From: Lingula anatina
Lineage: Eukaryota; Brachiopoda; Lingulata; Lingulida; Lingulidae
Length of the DNA: 64,000 bases
Reading direction: 5' to 3'
Assembly (NCBI RefSeq): GCF_001039355.2
Contig: NW_019773526.1
Span: 28,033 to 92,032 of the forward strand
In this document: positions 22,881-35,847 of the stretch, one piece after another
How positions within the stretch are numbered: position 1 is the stretch's first letter
How the letters are laid out: each line of letters opens with the position of its first letter
The notes under the pieces: model-generated
Database searches by the model: none
Told to the model about the DNA's origin: nothing
The model's input: the letters and a program-made list of their open reading frames with translations, nothing else
Translations under genes and position numbers: made by a program

Positions 22881-24851
22881 GCCCTTATAGATGATTTTCA
22901 GTGTAGATTATTGTTTGAGCTCCAAGTTGGAATGACTAAACACTAAAGGAAATTTGTAATCAGAGGGGTATTTAAAATGTACTGGTTATAATTGCTGTTT
23001 TAGTGGTTCATTGCACTGAGTATGATGAGTACTTAGCTTTTTTATTATTAGGCTTGACAGAGTAAAAGCAGTAGAAAAAATAGAATGTTTTTCAACATGA
23101 AAAGATTTATCAATTAGAATCACACAACCCAATTTTCGTTTTGGTAATAGCACATTGGCTATTCTACTGGGAATGACAGATCAAGATATCACACTATGCT
23201 TTAAAGAATTTGAATCGAAAATTACTATCGGCCAGACAAGTTTTGGAGAAGGGTACTTGACACGGAACCTTTTTTTCTTATCGCCTGATGTCATCTTATT
23301 ACTGAACAAACTTGTCTTTGTGACAAGAACAGACTGTGACAGTTGGGGTGAATTTTTTTTTCTTTTTTTTTTATGAATTCATACAGGTATCTGTTGTATT
23401 TGGAGATACTCTGCTAAATGGGTCTGTTTGGGGGGGGGGGGTTCAACTTATGCTGAGAACTTTTATACAGTCACTCTGTTATCCTCTACATTGACTAGCC
23501 ACATCAAAAGTGAGTACTTGTAATTTTAAAAGGAAAAAAAAATGATACAGATAGAATGAAAGAGGAACTTCCTTCCAGTATTTATTTCACTTTTATACTG
23601 TTTCAGCCTATGTTGCATGTTTGATGTCACTATTAGGGTCTGTTTCATCTATGTGTGAATGAGATTGTTGGTTGATTTTTGTTTTCATTTCTCTTTATTA
23701 AATTATATATTTCAGTGCTGCTTAATGTATAATGAAAATAACATATCATCAGTTGATCCAAATAAAATATGAGGAAGAAAAAAGATGATAACCCAGGCAA
23801 TACTACCATATGCATCAGTCACCAAATCTATTTCAATTTGATAAAATATCCATGGATCAATTCTAGGCTTTCTAGTCACGGTCGGTTATTTTTGTATCAA
23901 TCACAGTGGAAATGACTCCAAAATACGATTCTTCCTTTTAATCCTCTGTGAGCTCATTGAACCCTTGAAGTAGCATTCATTCAAATTGCGGCAGCCAAAG
24001 AAGAGAATGGTTTCTCGATTAATATATTGAGTGGTTAGTAATGACTAGATGGTTCAGTTGGCTGCTGGAAATTGAAGTAACGAAAAAGCCAATTTCCTTT
24101 TTTTATCAAGATTGAAAGAGGAGGAGGGTAGGATAAGGATAAAAAACAAGTGTTCCAAGAAAATGAGGTCTAGTGAATTGAAATTTTGATGGAATTGATA
24201 ATTATTTACCATAATGGTAATTGTCATAATGATGTGATCTGGTGTCAGAGTCTGTTAACCGAGCTGAAAATATGGCTTGATATAATATGACTGACCTTAG
24301 TCTACAGATTTTTAAAAATGTATACCGTTATTGTGCTTTGATGTGATTGGGCACTCCAACAACTTATTTCTAACTTTCTGAACCCAGTCTTTGGCTTAAA
24401 TCCCATTTGCTTTTTCAGATCATATAAATCTTTTCTTAGTCATCTTAGGAAAAATTGTCTCTGAGAGTTATACCAATAATGACCTAGTTCTGGTAGAATC
24501 TAGTAAATAATAACCTTAATTGTAGCCCCCCCCCCCCCCCCGGCCCCAATGCCCATACTTTTAACAATGGTCCAGTATTGACCCAGAGGCCCATAGTGTT
24601 GACATAGCCATTGCAGGGATACTACTGAACAAGGACATGTATTCTGGAGTGGACAATAGTCATATATCAGATGCATGGCTAGACACAATTGTATAGAACA
24701 AACACTTGGGTGGACTGTTAGTCAGGGACTGGACATACTGGACTGGTTGTAGTGGACTGTAAGCCAAGGACTAGAAGTTGTAGTCTGACAAAGTATTCCA
24801 GTGTGTTGCTTATACAACGGACATTATCAACTTAGCTACCTTGACAAAAGA

Positions 24852-24896
<45 letters not shown>
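24852..24896. repeat. (ATT)n microsatellite
   Basis: Fifteen ATT units; explains the poly-Asn ORF on the opposite strand. Confidence 0.97.
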
Positions 24897-27472
24897 GCTT
24901 TTATTTTGGATATCCAAGCTCCCATGCCTTTCATAAAGTGCATTGTGACTGGTGGCTGATTGGTTGTGACTCAAACATGACTTCAATTGCTTCAGCTGTC
25001 TCAACTAGCACAATGAAAGGTGACTACACCAGTATCTTACTGACATATTTTAACTGGAAAATGCTTCCTAAATATACTTCATATTTATGTTGTTGGAAAA
25101 TGTTGTTATTAAAGACTTTTTGTAAACACTGATGTTACACAAATCTCTGAGGGGCAAATTAAAAGAAGGCATATTTGCAATATTTATTTATTTAGTGTCT
25201 GGAAATACAGAAGCTTTTTGCATGCTCAGTCAAATTCTTTTAGCTAAGGGAAATTATCTGCAAATCCTCATGGTTAAAGTAATCTTTCACAAGATAGGAA
25301 TGGTACATTTTATTTGTAAAAAATTTTTTTAATTATGAATGATAGCAGTTTTATTAAATCATACATAAATAATGCAAACTGTATATGATCAACTTGTTAA
25401 GTGCTGTTGTCTGTTCAGGGAAATGTGACTCAAACCATACTAGTATATATTCAAATATCCAAGAGATCGTGCACTGCCTTCCTATAGAATAAAGAGCCCA
25501 TATGCTGAGAGCCCATAATGTGTAATTAGAAAAGTATCATAATTAGCCATAATTGTGGTAATCTTGTGAAAATTTAGTGTCATAATTAGCCATAATTGTG
25601 GTAGTTTTGTGAAACTTCAGGATTTTAAGTTATTCCCCTGCAAGTTGGTGAACAGTTTAGGAATATAGTATGAGTGAAAGTGAGTTGTTTGTAACATAAA
25701 AGCCTGCATACAAATTGTTTGCACAAAAAAAGCAGAGAAAGTTGACTCATCAGACAAAAAAAAAGATGTTACATGGCATAACAAGGACTGTCCTATATTT
25801 TTATCTGGCAGATGTTACGGAAAGGTTTTCATTACTTGTTTAATTTGCCCCTCAAAGCAGAATGGTTATAATTGGGACATGTCAGGAGATGCTGTTTCAT
25901 TACAGTGCCGATAAAGCAGCAGTGCCGTGAGGTTTCCTAGAAATCAGAGAAAGGTTTTGCTGAATCAATACATTTGCGCGTAGACAAAAACCAGGTGACA
26001 CAAAAATGTATTTATAGACAGAACAGCCTTGGAGTGAACGATGGAGATTAATTCAAACATATAACAAGGAACAGAAGTGCCAGATTTCGATGGATTGGTT
26101 TATTTATCAAAAACGAAGTTTTACCAAGAGATGCTGGTAATTTTGTGTCAGCGATTCGTCCAACCAGCAGAGTTGAACTCCAAATGATCCGGTTGTGCTG
26201 TCAGTGCTTTTGATGTTATTATGTCACTTCTCATGATGTGGGTACTTCACCCAAGGTTACCCAATTAGTTGGCAGCTCTTCAGCATCATTAATGATTTAT
26301 AATGTAAGTCAGTGTGTAATATAACAGTAATATAACTTCTGGATGTACACACAGAGGAGAAGTGTGACTTTTCCCATGCTTTAGAACTGACAAACAGTGA
26401 TCGCCGTATGTCTGAAGACTTCCTCCAGTTACAATTGAGGCAGAGGATTAACAACATTTTTTGACGCTGTCTTTTAATCTTAACAACACTCCATCTGGCA
26501 GCTTTCTTGTATGACAGGAGTATTAATGCTACTGTTATGGATTGGTAATGCCGTTGATAGATGATTAATGGCATTGACAGTTTTATCCAGATGGGGGAAA
26601 GATGGATGCTATTATGCTAATTCAATCAAAGCTGAACATTGTGAAGGCCTTTTTTTTCCTAATTGAATGACCAGTGGCGGCACGTGTTTGTACCTGAACA
26701 GCCATCCTTTTCCTCTGATATTACCATATAGATGACCCATTCAGTGGATCTACAATGGCAACATCTGCTTGGAGGTTTACTGTATTTTCATGTTGAAGTC
26801 TAGCCGCTATTGTACAACAAGTAAATGGCATTTTCAGTGACTTTTTAAAAACACACTGGAATATGCTTACTGTACTTGGACACTGTAGAATTGTCCACAG
26901 TTACGAATTTTAGTGGTCGTGAAATTATCTCTGGATTGTATGTAAAAACATGTGGAAGTCCGCAAAGTGAGTCTTTGTCTGGCATTTACTTTTTAAATCC
27001 GTAAAATGTCTCTGATATTTAACATGCATTTACTCATCTTCTCTGATTAGTTCAGTAGAATCTTTTTTCTCAGGATGGGAAACCATTGATGGACTATTCC
27101 TGAAATATGTTGGAAGGTGAATCTTTTCGTAACAGTGCACAGCATAGATAAAGAGCAAATTGCCTGGTTAACATCATAGGGTTACAGAAAATATGCAATG
27201 CCGAAGTAATATTGTTTGAAGAACTTATTTTTTCAAAAGCAATGTCACAATGAATCAGAGACGAGGAAACACGGATACCAGGAAAACTGCTTCTGAAAGT
27301 CTTCTACAGCATTTCAAAAACCATGCCAACTAACATGTATTGATTTAATCATTAAAATGGAATTAAAGGGGTAAACTATTTTATTTCTGAGAAGGCTGAA
27401 GAGCATAGAAAACTGGTGCGTACATGTATGTGAGAACTTCGGCCCCTTATCTCAATGTTATGTGTGCGTTGT

Positions 27473-27568
27473 ATGGCTAGGAACAGGATCGTCCTGAAGG
27501 CGATCTGGAGGATACCCGAGAAAGATGAGGCCAAAGTGGGTCAGCTGGTCATACGACCTGACTACAAG
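27473..27568 (+). CDS. STK24/25/26: GCK-III kinase, candidate alternative first exon 1b
   Basis: Encodes 32 residues, basic at the N-terminus (MARNRIVLKAIW) and ending VIRPDYK, then AAG|GTAAAA in phase 0, so it can join the common exon at 40084. An in-frame ATG 18 nt upstream (27455) could add MLCVRC. The frame is closed by TGA at 27431. No convincing acceptor lies upstream, supporting a first exon. Start context at 27473 is weak (T at -3, G at +4). Base composition is more GC-rich than its surroundings, which supports coding. It is unlike any GCK-III N-terminus I know; an unrelated chance ORF next to a GT remains possible. Confidence 0.5.
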
Positions 27569-28047
27569 GTAAAATATCCTTGTTTCATTTTACTGTGGTT
27601 TGTTATTGGAGGTAAAAGGTGATTGAAGTAAAAAATTGCCAAATTTCTTAGGAGCGAATGTGATGGATGATTTTGGGCAGATTTATCACCAATTGCCAAA
27701 AATCTGAGATAGTGTGTATATGATAGATATTTTTAAAATATCTATTATATACACACTTGGTATCTGTACAACTTATAAGGTGTAAATGTTCTGAAATAGC
27801 GTGTGTGAAGCATTTAGAGACTGGATTTGTCAGCTAATGAATCTAGATGATTGCACTGTTTTTTTTAGAATATGAATGGGTAAATTTGGTCTAAATTGAG
27901 TATACAGTTTCCACTACTTGATCGTACCATTTTGTTTTTAGAAACAACTTTTAAACTGCATAGATAGAGTATTAGCCCAGAGCTACTTGGCAGGAGTGAA
28001 TGTCATTTTCTGTTTGGGGGTTCCAAGCAAAAGACTGGCAGTGATGC

Positions 28048-28102
28048 AGGTCACTGACCTTGATGTTGACCTCACTGACCTTGATGTTGACCTTCAAGGT
28101 CA
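28048..28102 (+). promoter_or_regulatory. cluster of nuclear-receptor half-sites with a perfect IR1
   Basis: AGGTCACTGACCT (28048-28060) is a perfect inverted repeat of AGGTCA with one-base spacing. TGACCTTGA occurs at 28055-28063 and 28076-28084, and its reverse complement TCAAGGTCA at 28094-28102. A TGACCT at 28088-28093 forms an everted pair with the last site. IR1 is the consensus for EcR/USP- and FXR-type heterodimers; TCAAGGTCA is the extended half-site of ERR and NR5A receptors (established motif knowledge). Regulatory use is inference. The repeated TGACCTTGATGTTGACCT shows that part of the cluster arose by a 21-bp tandem duplication. Confidence 0.5.
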
Positions 28103-31100
28103 TGGTTATTACATCATCCTTTTATCACTTTTATTGAAATAAGTGTAAAATGAGCTCAATTTAAAAAAAAAGGGAAAAAAGATAGGAAAAGAAAAAAATT
28201 GCAAATGAAGATTTATCAACCAGTTACAAGCAGTAAAGAAAAAGATTTATCATTTAGATGCTAGTAAAAGTTACAGGTAAATCAAAAGAAAGGAAGCTCT
28301 CAGTGTTTTTTTGATTGGGCTATTAGTAAGTCAGATGTTAAAGATGGAGCATGAAAGGTTTGACAGTTTTCTAGGGAATGTGCATTGTCAAGTCAGTTAT
28401 TAATAACCATGTTATACATAGACAGAGGGATACACCCAAAGCACAGCTTGTGTACCCTGAATATCCACCGGTCAGTTCACGTCAAATTAATCATATGGTC
28501 AAACTTGATGATGTGGCTCTAGGACACAGGGTGTGAAGACAGCTTTCTATAGCACAGCTGGTGCACCCTAAGAAGCTGATGTTAAAATAGGGACTTGTCT
28601 TAAGTTGTTACGTTGAACATACACATGTAGATTCTTCAAAATTACAAAATTCAGGGTTTTTGAACCTTGCCATTGTCACAGCTGGATGGCCCTGTGTGTG
28701 CTGTGTTAGATAACTTATAGTGTGCTCAATGTGGGCACTGTATATCACTGGGTAACACAGGGTGTAAGAAGATGGCCAATATGTGTTAATGCTGTAAAAG
28801 GTTGTAACTGCTGCTGCCCGAATAGCTGACAATTCTCTTGGTTGGAAAATAAAATGGAGATCGAGGGAGAGATAGAAGTAATTGATATTTTGAGGGTGAG
28901 TGATTTTTCAAAAAAAATGGCGGATTAATCTTAAATTGGACATTGTATCTGCATAGCAAAACCACTGATTGATTGATTGATTATTTTGAGAGATTGATAG
29001 ACCATACGAGAGCAGCCATTCCTAACTGCAGCCACCTAAAATTAACTTCATTTAGTTGTGTCGTGTTTAAATCGGAATTCAATTGGTGAGATTGGATTTC
29101 TTTTGGATAGATCTATTTTTTATTGCTGTTTTATTATGTGGTACATTGGGCGGGGCTACACCCATAGAAAATAATATAAAAGGAAACTGATCCATTTACT
29201 AGTATTTGGTTGGGTATTTCCAAAAAAAAGTACTATAATTGATACAGGCTGCTGCTGAAATTACTTTTCTACTTTCTTTGTTATTGGGTGGAGTTAAAAC
29301 TTCTATTTAACGGAATTTGTTTTGTTTTGAACTGTGGCAAAACTGAAAAGAAAAATTCTCACCGTAACAATAGTTATTATTTCCCCAAGACCTGAAATGA
29401 TGTATCATTTTATCCTCAGCTTTAGGAATTGGTAGTAAACCTGTCCTCGACCCCGTAGAAAGTTACAGAGTATTGTGGTTTTGGCACAGTTTACAATGAG
29501 ACCGTGTTAACATTGAATTTAAATTTGTATTACTTAAGAGGGCGGGTATGACTAGATATTCCCAGACAAGAGAATGATAATCGGAATGATTCCTCTTTAT
29601 AATTGTTCACATTCGTGTCTTCTTGATATTATCTGTGAATTTATTAATCACACTGGGGACTTTTATGTATATATCTGTTAGTCACAGTGTCTCCCATCTC
29701 TGGAGATAATCGAGATGGGCATCTTCTTGATGTTATGAAGTACAGGCATGACACAGCTCCTGCATTAAGGGCATTGACAGCATTTTGAAAACGTGATGGG
29801 GGAAATGTCACTGATGCTGAATTGAAGCAAATCTGACGCTTGCATACATCTTTGATATACTTGAGGCGTGTATGTGCACATGCCTGCACGCGTGCGTGTG
29901 TTGGGGGGGGGGGGGTCGCACTGTCCCTAGTATTCATGGATTTAAAGTGGATGTTGAACACACACATACACACAGAGAGGAGAGAGAGATTATGAAAAAA
30001 AAAAAAGAAATATTCCTTTAATGTGTACGAAGACCCAGTTGCTTCATAATCATAATAATTTATCACCATAAGTTTTTGTTTTGTCATAACATATACAACT
30101 TAACTAGGCATATTCAAACAATAAAGCAGTTAGGCAAGAAAAACATTGACTATTTAACTGGCTGAGACAGTTATCTTTCCCTGCACGCGCCAGAGATTGC
30201 AAGTTTTGACCATTTCTGATTGAATATCAGCATGTTTTTCTGGAGGTAGGGAATTGATCTGGTTGTTGCAGATTAAGGAAATGTATTTGGAGTGGACAGT
30301 GGTGACCAAAACTTGGGGCTTAGATAATCAGCCATTGGATTAAAGAGCTGAAAATGAATAAGTTATTTCAGAACTATTCTGAGGTCTCTCTTTTCTGTTG
30401 AATAATATTTGAAGTTACCCATTCCTCTGTTTCCTGACATATATAAACTGTATAAGTTTTTACAGCAGAATAAACCGCTCATCTTTCAAAGGAATTAAGG
30501 TATCCGGTTACTTCCTTGTCTACTGTACCCCATAGCCCCACCCTTGTTCAGCTGTTACAAACTCTGCATTCCTTCTGGTCAATAGACTGTGAAAACAGTA
30601 CCAAACCCCGGGTGACTCAGGGTGCTGGTTGGTTATAGGGAAGTGCATGTTGTCCCTGTTCACTGAATTGAGTAAAAATGGGCCAACCCACCCAAGGACC
30701 TTTGTGGCTTGATGAAGTTATGTTACCCTAGTTCATCTGAGTTGAATTCATTAGAGACATTGTTGATTAGTGATTTTAGCAAGGCTTTAAAAAAAGTCTA
30801 TGTGTTTGTGAATTTATGAAAACTTGGGTCAAAGTGAGTGAAATGCTAGATTTTCTTTTTTTTTTGTTGTATAAAAGAAAAGTTTATTCATTTGAAATAC
30901 AGTTGAAATAAACAGTCCATTAGGGACTAGTCCAAGGCAATTTCCCACCTATAGTAAAGAAGTTCCAATTTAATTTAACATAAGCCCACTTTTATATCCA
31001 GACTGCACAAAGGGCTAGTAGCTTAAAAAGTTTTTGGCACTGACTGAAACAACATTGTTTATATCAAAGGAATAATGGGGGGAGGGGGGGTGGACAGAAA

Positions 31101-33882
31101 ATAACCTGCAAAATAATCTCCTCCAGACCATTCATGAAAATGGGGAGTCATTGCAAGTTTTATTGGCAAGATACCCGATACCAGTAAATAAAGACCCTAT
31201 GGTTATCAGGAACTGCCAGGTCTAATAAGCTTCCATTTACACTAGGACCTTAAAATATCCCAGCTTCTTTTTCCTGTGTATTTTGTCTGTCACTTGCGTC
31301 TTTATTTCCTGTGTGTCTCTGTCTGGGAGGTTGAAAGCAGTGGACTTGGGTTACAGGTGACCTCTCTATCCAATGTACACCTGACGTGACTCTACTGGTT
31401 AAGGGGTGTATGTTGTCGCCTGTTTGGAGATTGGGGTGTGTCGAAGAGTTAAGTCTCAGCAGGAATGTGGCATTTAATTCTGATGTATTTACAGTTCTAT
31501 TAATCACTAAATTTGAACAAATATGATTGATATTCAGTATAGTGGTTTGTCAGTAATTTACCTGGAAGGGATTTTTTGAAAGACAGGTGAAAAAGCAAGA
31601 TGGATTTGTTTAAAAAAAGGATGTTACTTTATTTCTCTCTTTTGTCCTTTTTTGTATTGGTGAATATAGATGGATATTGTGAAAAAAAATAAACATCTTA
31701 GTTTAAGAGTTGAGAGTTTGAAATATTCAGATTATGGGTTCCAAGCCCTTCCCCCCCCCCCCCCTTCACCTTTGACAGTCAACAGGCCATATTTTGTATT
31801 ACACTCGCATTTTGCTGATTTGCTCTCTGATACAAACAAGCCATATTTAGTTACTTTTGTATCCATAAATGCATGCAATATTGGTGTAGAATTGCCACCT
31901 GTCACGCAACTGTCTCATCAATTATTTAATGTAATAAAAATTTATTTTACTTCTTTTAACTTATTCCTTGGGCTTAAAAATGTCATGAAAATAGTTCATT
32001 AGAAGACCACCAGGCCACATTTTGTTTCAGGTTTTTTCCTTTTAGCAAAGTATTATGGCTGTAGTACATAATTAGGTAATTATGGCAAGGCATGAACAGC
32101 CTTACTGAACCCAAAACACCTAATTTGTGAAGGTCATTAAACTCCAGTCTAGCAAAGAGTACCTGTCTTAAGAATGATCCTGAAATCTGTTTTATACATG
32201 ATTTAGATATTAAGTTCATTTATCAAGGTTTCAGACTAATGAGGGATTGTTTAAATCTTCTCTGACAGCTGGGGTTCTCTGTCTTGATATTAATGAGCTT
32301 TAAAAATGAAAGGAAGTATTTTTTTCGAGTTTGCTGTAATGTCTAGAAAAAAATCGATTTTTTGTGGAATAACAAATAAGCTGGGGGTTTCAGCTTTAGG
32401 AGGAAGAAAAATAAAAGTCGAGCTTCCCCCCCTGCCAGTTATCAAGATTAACGAGAGATTGAGATTTTGTTTTAATCCCCTGCTTGGTTACATAAGACCT
32501 AGGGCCGCTTTGATCTAACATCACCTGTTCAGGTATGAATACAGGTGAGCGAGGACATACTCATTTACCTGCTAATCTTGGCATTCATTAGGGCAAATTA
32601 GAATTAGAATTCTCCTTAACTGAGTAACAACTTTGTTCTGCTACAACGGTCCATTGTGTGCTTGTGTGTGGTTGTGTCTTTTAATTACTGTTGATTGCTG
32701 TTGCCCAAACAGAGTGATTTTGTCACACTTAGATATAAATACCTGCAAAACTTGACAGGTAAATAGTTCCAGAAGCTATGTTTACTTTATGTTTTGTGGA
32801 AACAGTTGGGGTTTCATGTCTGGACATTGTTTCACAAAGAAACTGAAGTAGAAAATTGGTGTTTTAACTGGAAGACAGACAAGTTGACGTCTGCCTAGAG
32901 GCTGGATACATTTGTAGTGGTCTGCTGGAATTAAACAACTATCCGTGTACATGGCTTTTTAATCTTGAATATGAGCCAGTTCTTTTTGTTGTTAAACAGA
33001 CTCAACAAGAGCTTCATTCCAAAAAAAAGAAAAGAAAAAAAATGTTCAAAATGTAGAATTTTTGGGGGGCTGAATTAGTTTTTTTTTTTTTTTAAATCAA
33101 TGACACATTATATTTACAAGTATATGAGGGTATAAACCAAGTGTGTCATCAGTGAACTTTGGATATATTTCCATTACAAAAAAGAAAGCCTCTTCTTAGA
33201 ATTCCCCCATGAAGAAAGCCACACTGTCCTTTATCTGTCTCACTTAGGTGACATTTAACTGCATACTTCCATTGAAGCAAATGATTGTATGGAGTAAGAT
33301 TACAAATAAATCCTGTGTGTTTGTGTGTGCCCCGGAAAGGGGCGTGGTGTCACCCCAATCATGGCTATTGATTTTTCGTCCATTGAGTCACATCACCTCG
33401 TTTAGTCATTAAGTCTCTCGCCTGACTGTGCATAGTCAGGGGGACAATCATAGCTTTGGTGCACACGACTCTCCATTTGCACAGTGGTTATTTACCTGTG
33501 GTAGTATAACACAGCATATATATAGGGGAGCCTTGTACTGTGCTACATGTTCCTATCTCTGATGGTATCTTTCTACCTTATGAAAGGAGTCACTGATGCT
33601 CATAGCTATCCTCGCTCCTGGCCACAAAGTAAATGGGTCACTTCCCGGGCCATGGATAGCGTGTGACGTGTCCAGGTTGGTTTCACAGGCAGATGAATAG
33701 TTAAGCAGTGAATGGGTCGTAAATATTCATGAGGAGACCAGAGAATATGTGTGTCAGTGTGTGTGTGACGGCCATACGGAATAATACATACCACTTGTGA
33801 CCAGTTGGTAGAGGAAGACTGGAAGAGAGTACGTCGTCTTTTGGACGGAACATCTGTTAGAGGTGGAAAGTGGAAAATACAC

Positions 33883-33905
33883 ATGGCGGCCATGGTTTGA
33901 CGTCA
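33883..33905 (+). promoter_or_regulatory. YY1-like site and full CRE upstream of exon 1c
   Basis: ATGGCGGCCAT (YY1-like) is followed within a few bases by the palindromic CREB/ATF site TGACGTCA (33898-33905). They sit about 400 bp before the exon 1c start codon, a normal distance for a promoter. An AP-1-like TGAGTCA lies at about 33384. Promoter function is inferred. Confidence 0.5.
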
Positions 33906-34307
33906 GTTAGATAGTGCCAGCAGCCACAACGTAGGAACACCGCAGATAGGAGTTTAAAAAAAGGCACAGCAGTTGATTTGTGTGGAAGGCATAGATCGCT
34001 CATATGTTATGTGCAGTTCTGTATATTGGATGCCACCCGTATACAACAACCTGAGAGAGCTATACTATACTGTATTGTTGATCATTTTGATTTAATATCT
34101 CAAGTGCCTTATAACCTATAAGTAGTTGTATGTAGGTGGCATTTTGTATAGAGGTTGATTGGGGATACATATTTTTGAATCTACTGGAATACACCATCCA
34201 TCAAGGAATCTACCAGTACCAATTTACCAGGATTCTATACAGAAGGAGAATTGAATATTAGAGAGAATCTTTCATTTCATGATAATATTATAGGAGAGAG
34301 ATCCAGT

Positions 34308-34601
34308 ATGATACAGTTAAATGGATATCATCACAACCCCTATATGGTATACCAGGGGGCCTCAGGGAATCCTAAGGGTGGGGCACCAGGGCCCTCCCCC
34401 AGGGTTGGAGGGGAACCCCCAGGGAGGGGGCTAGGACCCTCACCCAGAGGGACTGGGCCACCCCCCGCCAGGGGTCTCCCGGGGCCCTCACCGAGAATGA
34501 ACGGGGCCCCTCCTAGATTTGGAGGGCCGAGATTCTTGTCCAGTCAACAAATGTATACTTTACAGCAACCGCCACAGAAAAAACAACAGGTGCCTAAAAA
34601 G
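34308..34601 (+). CDS. STK24/25/26: GCK-III kinase, alternative first exon 1c (Pro/Gly-rich N-terminus)
   Basis: Ninety-eight codons from ATG 34308 (A at -3) to AAAAAG|GTAAAA, phase 0, joining the common exon at 40084. Residues 1-18 are Asn/Tyr/His-rich. Residues 19-80 form a Gly/Pro/Arg-rich low-complexity region with three GPSPR motifs, PPPARGLPGPSPR-type sequence and PPRF. Residues 81-98 are Gln/Lys-rich (PPQKKQQVPKK). The SP sites are potential proline-directed phosphosites and the PxxP runs potential SH3 ligands (inference). The exon is strikingly GC-rich against AT-rich flanks. The open frame upstream of this ATG lacks another ATG. It resembles no vertebrate GCK-III leader I know. Confidence 0.68.
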
Positions 34602-35847
34602 GTAAAATTATTTTTTGTAGAGTTGTGTGTTAACTCAAAATTTTTATTTTATCTACAATTTTGTGACATTTTGCATGCTTTAGGCTGAACAAATTAGGAA
34701 TTTATTCTGGATTTGGCATATCAACTGTATGTAACATAAACCCTGTTATTGTTGATAGCTGTCTTGATGTTCACCCAGTTTCCTTGGTTTGTGAATGTAA
34801 TCAGATATGAATAGTATTGCCAGCAAGTGGAACTTGAGACATACCTCAGGTATTGAGTTCTATTGTGGGGTATTATAGCCACTGTGTCCATTGTCCCGTG
34901 TGTCCATTGTGGTGTCCAGTGGCAGTCATTATTTTGGCCAGTCTGCACGCACCTGTGGTCACTCAAGAGAAACGTACAACTTAGATTGCAAAAAAAAGTT
35001 AGGTACCAGAGACATTCAATATCTGAGCCAATTCAGTGGATAAACAGATTTAAAAATTGGCTTTAGTTGTTGAATAAGTCTCTCACTAATATCTTATTAG
35101 TTAACACTGAACTGTGGCTAGTGGTCATCTATTTCTGGGTCAGTCTAGGGTCAGTGCTCAGGTAATTGGACCCAGCAGGTGGTCACTACACATAAATCAA
35201 ACTTTGGGAGTTTCTTAATATCCAAGGTGTTGTTGTTGAAGGGAACACAGATGGGAGTTTAATATGTCTGTCTAGCTGTATATCTTTTTGATTTATATTA
35301 TGTCTGTGGTTAAGTGTGCTGTGTATGATCAATATTTTATCGTATAACACCCGTATTTTTGGGTTTCACCTGATTTGAGAGCTTACTAGAGAACGATCTC
35401 CAACTTGAATATTTCCAGCACATAACTTAGTTGCTGCAGTGATATTGATAGGTTAAAAAGAAAAAAGTTAGCAATAAAAAATGAGATGTATTGATTTGTT
35501 TTAATAGGCCTGCCTTGTTTCTTTAATTCACTTTTTTAGAGAAAACTGGAACCACGCTTTACTAGTTCTTCTAAAATTTTTCATGCTTAAATCCCACATA
35601 GTGTTTTCTCAGTTTTTTCCTTTGTCATTATGATTCTGGTATTCCCTCCAAGGGCAGAGAATGAAGTAGCAAGATCACGTTATATTTAGCATAGAGAGAG
35701 TATATAGTAGAGTGAAGTGTACATTGTGTGATGAAGTTTCATTTATCTTTTATATTCTCCTTTTCTCCTACCGAAAAGTGTAAGTCAGTATCTTATCCAC
35801 TGTCTTGTTTTTTCTGTGAGGATTTTGAGGCTTCTATATAACATATA

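Larger units (their letters stand above)
12820..27472 (+). other. large first intron, repeats only
   Basis: No exon seen in ~14.6 kb. Contents: (GT)n 13915-13976, a CAGG-type MITE at 17257-17477, (AT)n 19409-19438, (CA)n 20094-20124, (GT)n 21590-21617, a G-rich run 22048-22083, the third MITE copy 22673-22880, C runs near 22419 and 24527, and (ATT)n 24852-24896. A diverged ~60-bp direct repeat (CATAATTAGCCATAATTGTG twice) lies at 25539-25618. ORFs here are microsatellite or chance ORFs. Confidence 0.7.
27569..34307 (+). other. intron/5' region between first exons 1b and 1c
   Basis: No coding exon seen. It holds the nuclear-receptor half-site cluster at 28048-28102, a G run near 29904, a C run at 31751-31764, and the promoter-like segment near 33880-33905. 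The 147-codon minus ORF at 29644-30087 has no recognisable domain and crosses G and A homopolymers. Confidence 0.6.

Noticed and set aside
25530-25620. Repeated CATAATTAGCCATAATTGTG as a possible regulatory pair
   Set aside because: Simple short tandem duplication in an intron; no known motif.
29644-30087. 147-codon minus ORF
   Set aside because: Crosses homopolymer G and A runs, no recognisable domain or splice context.
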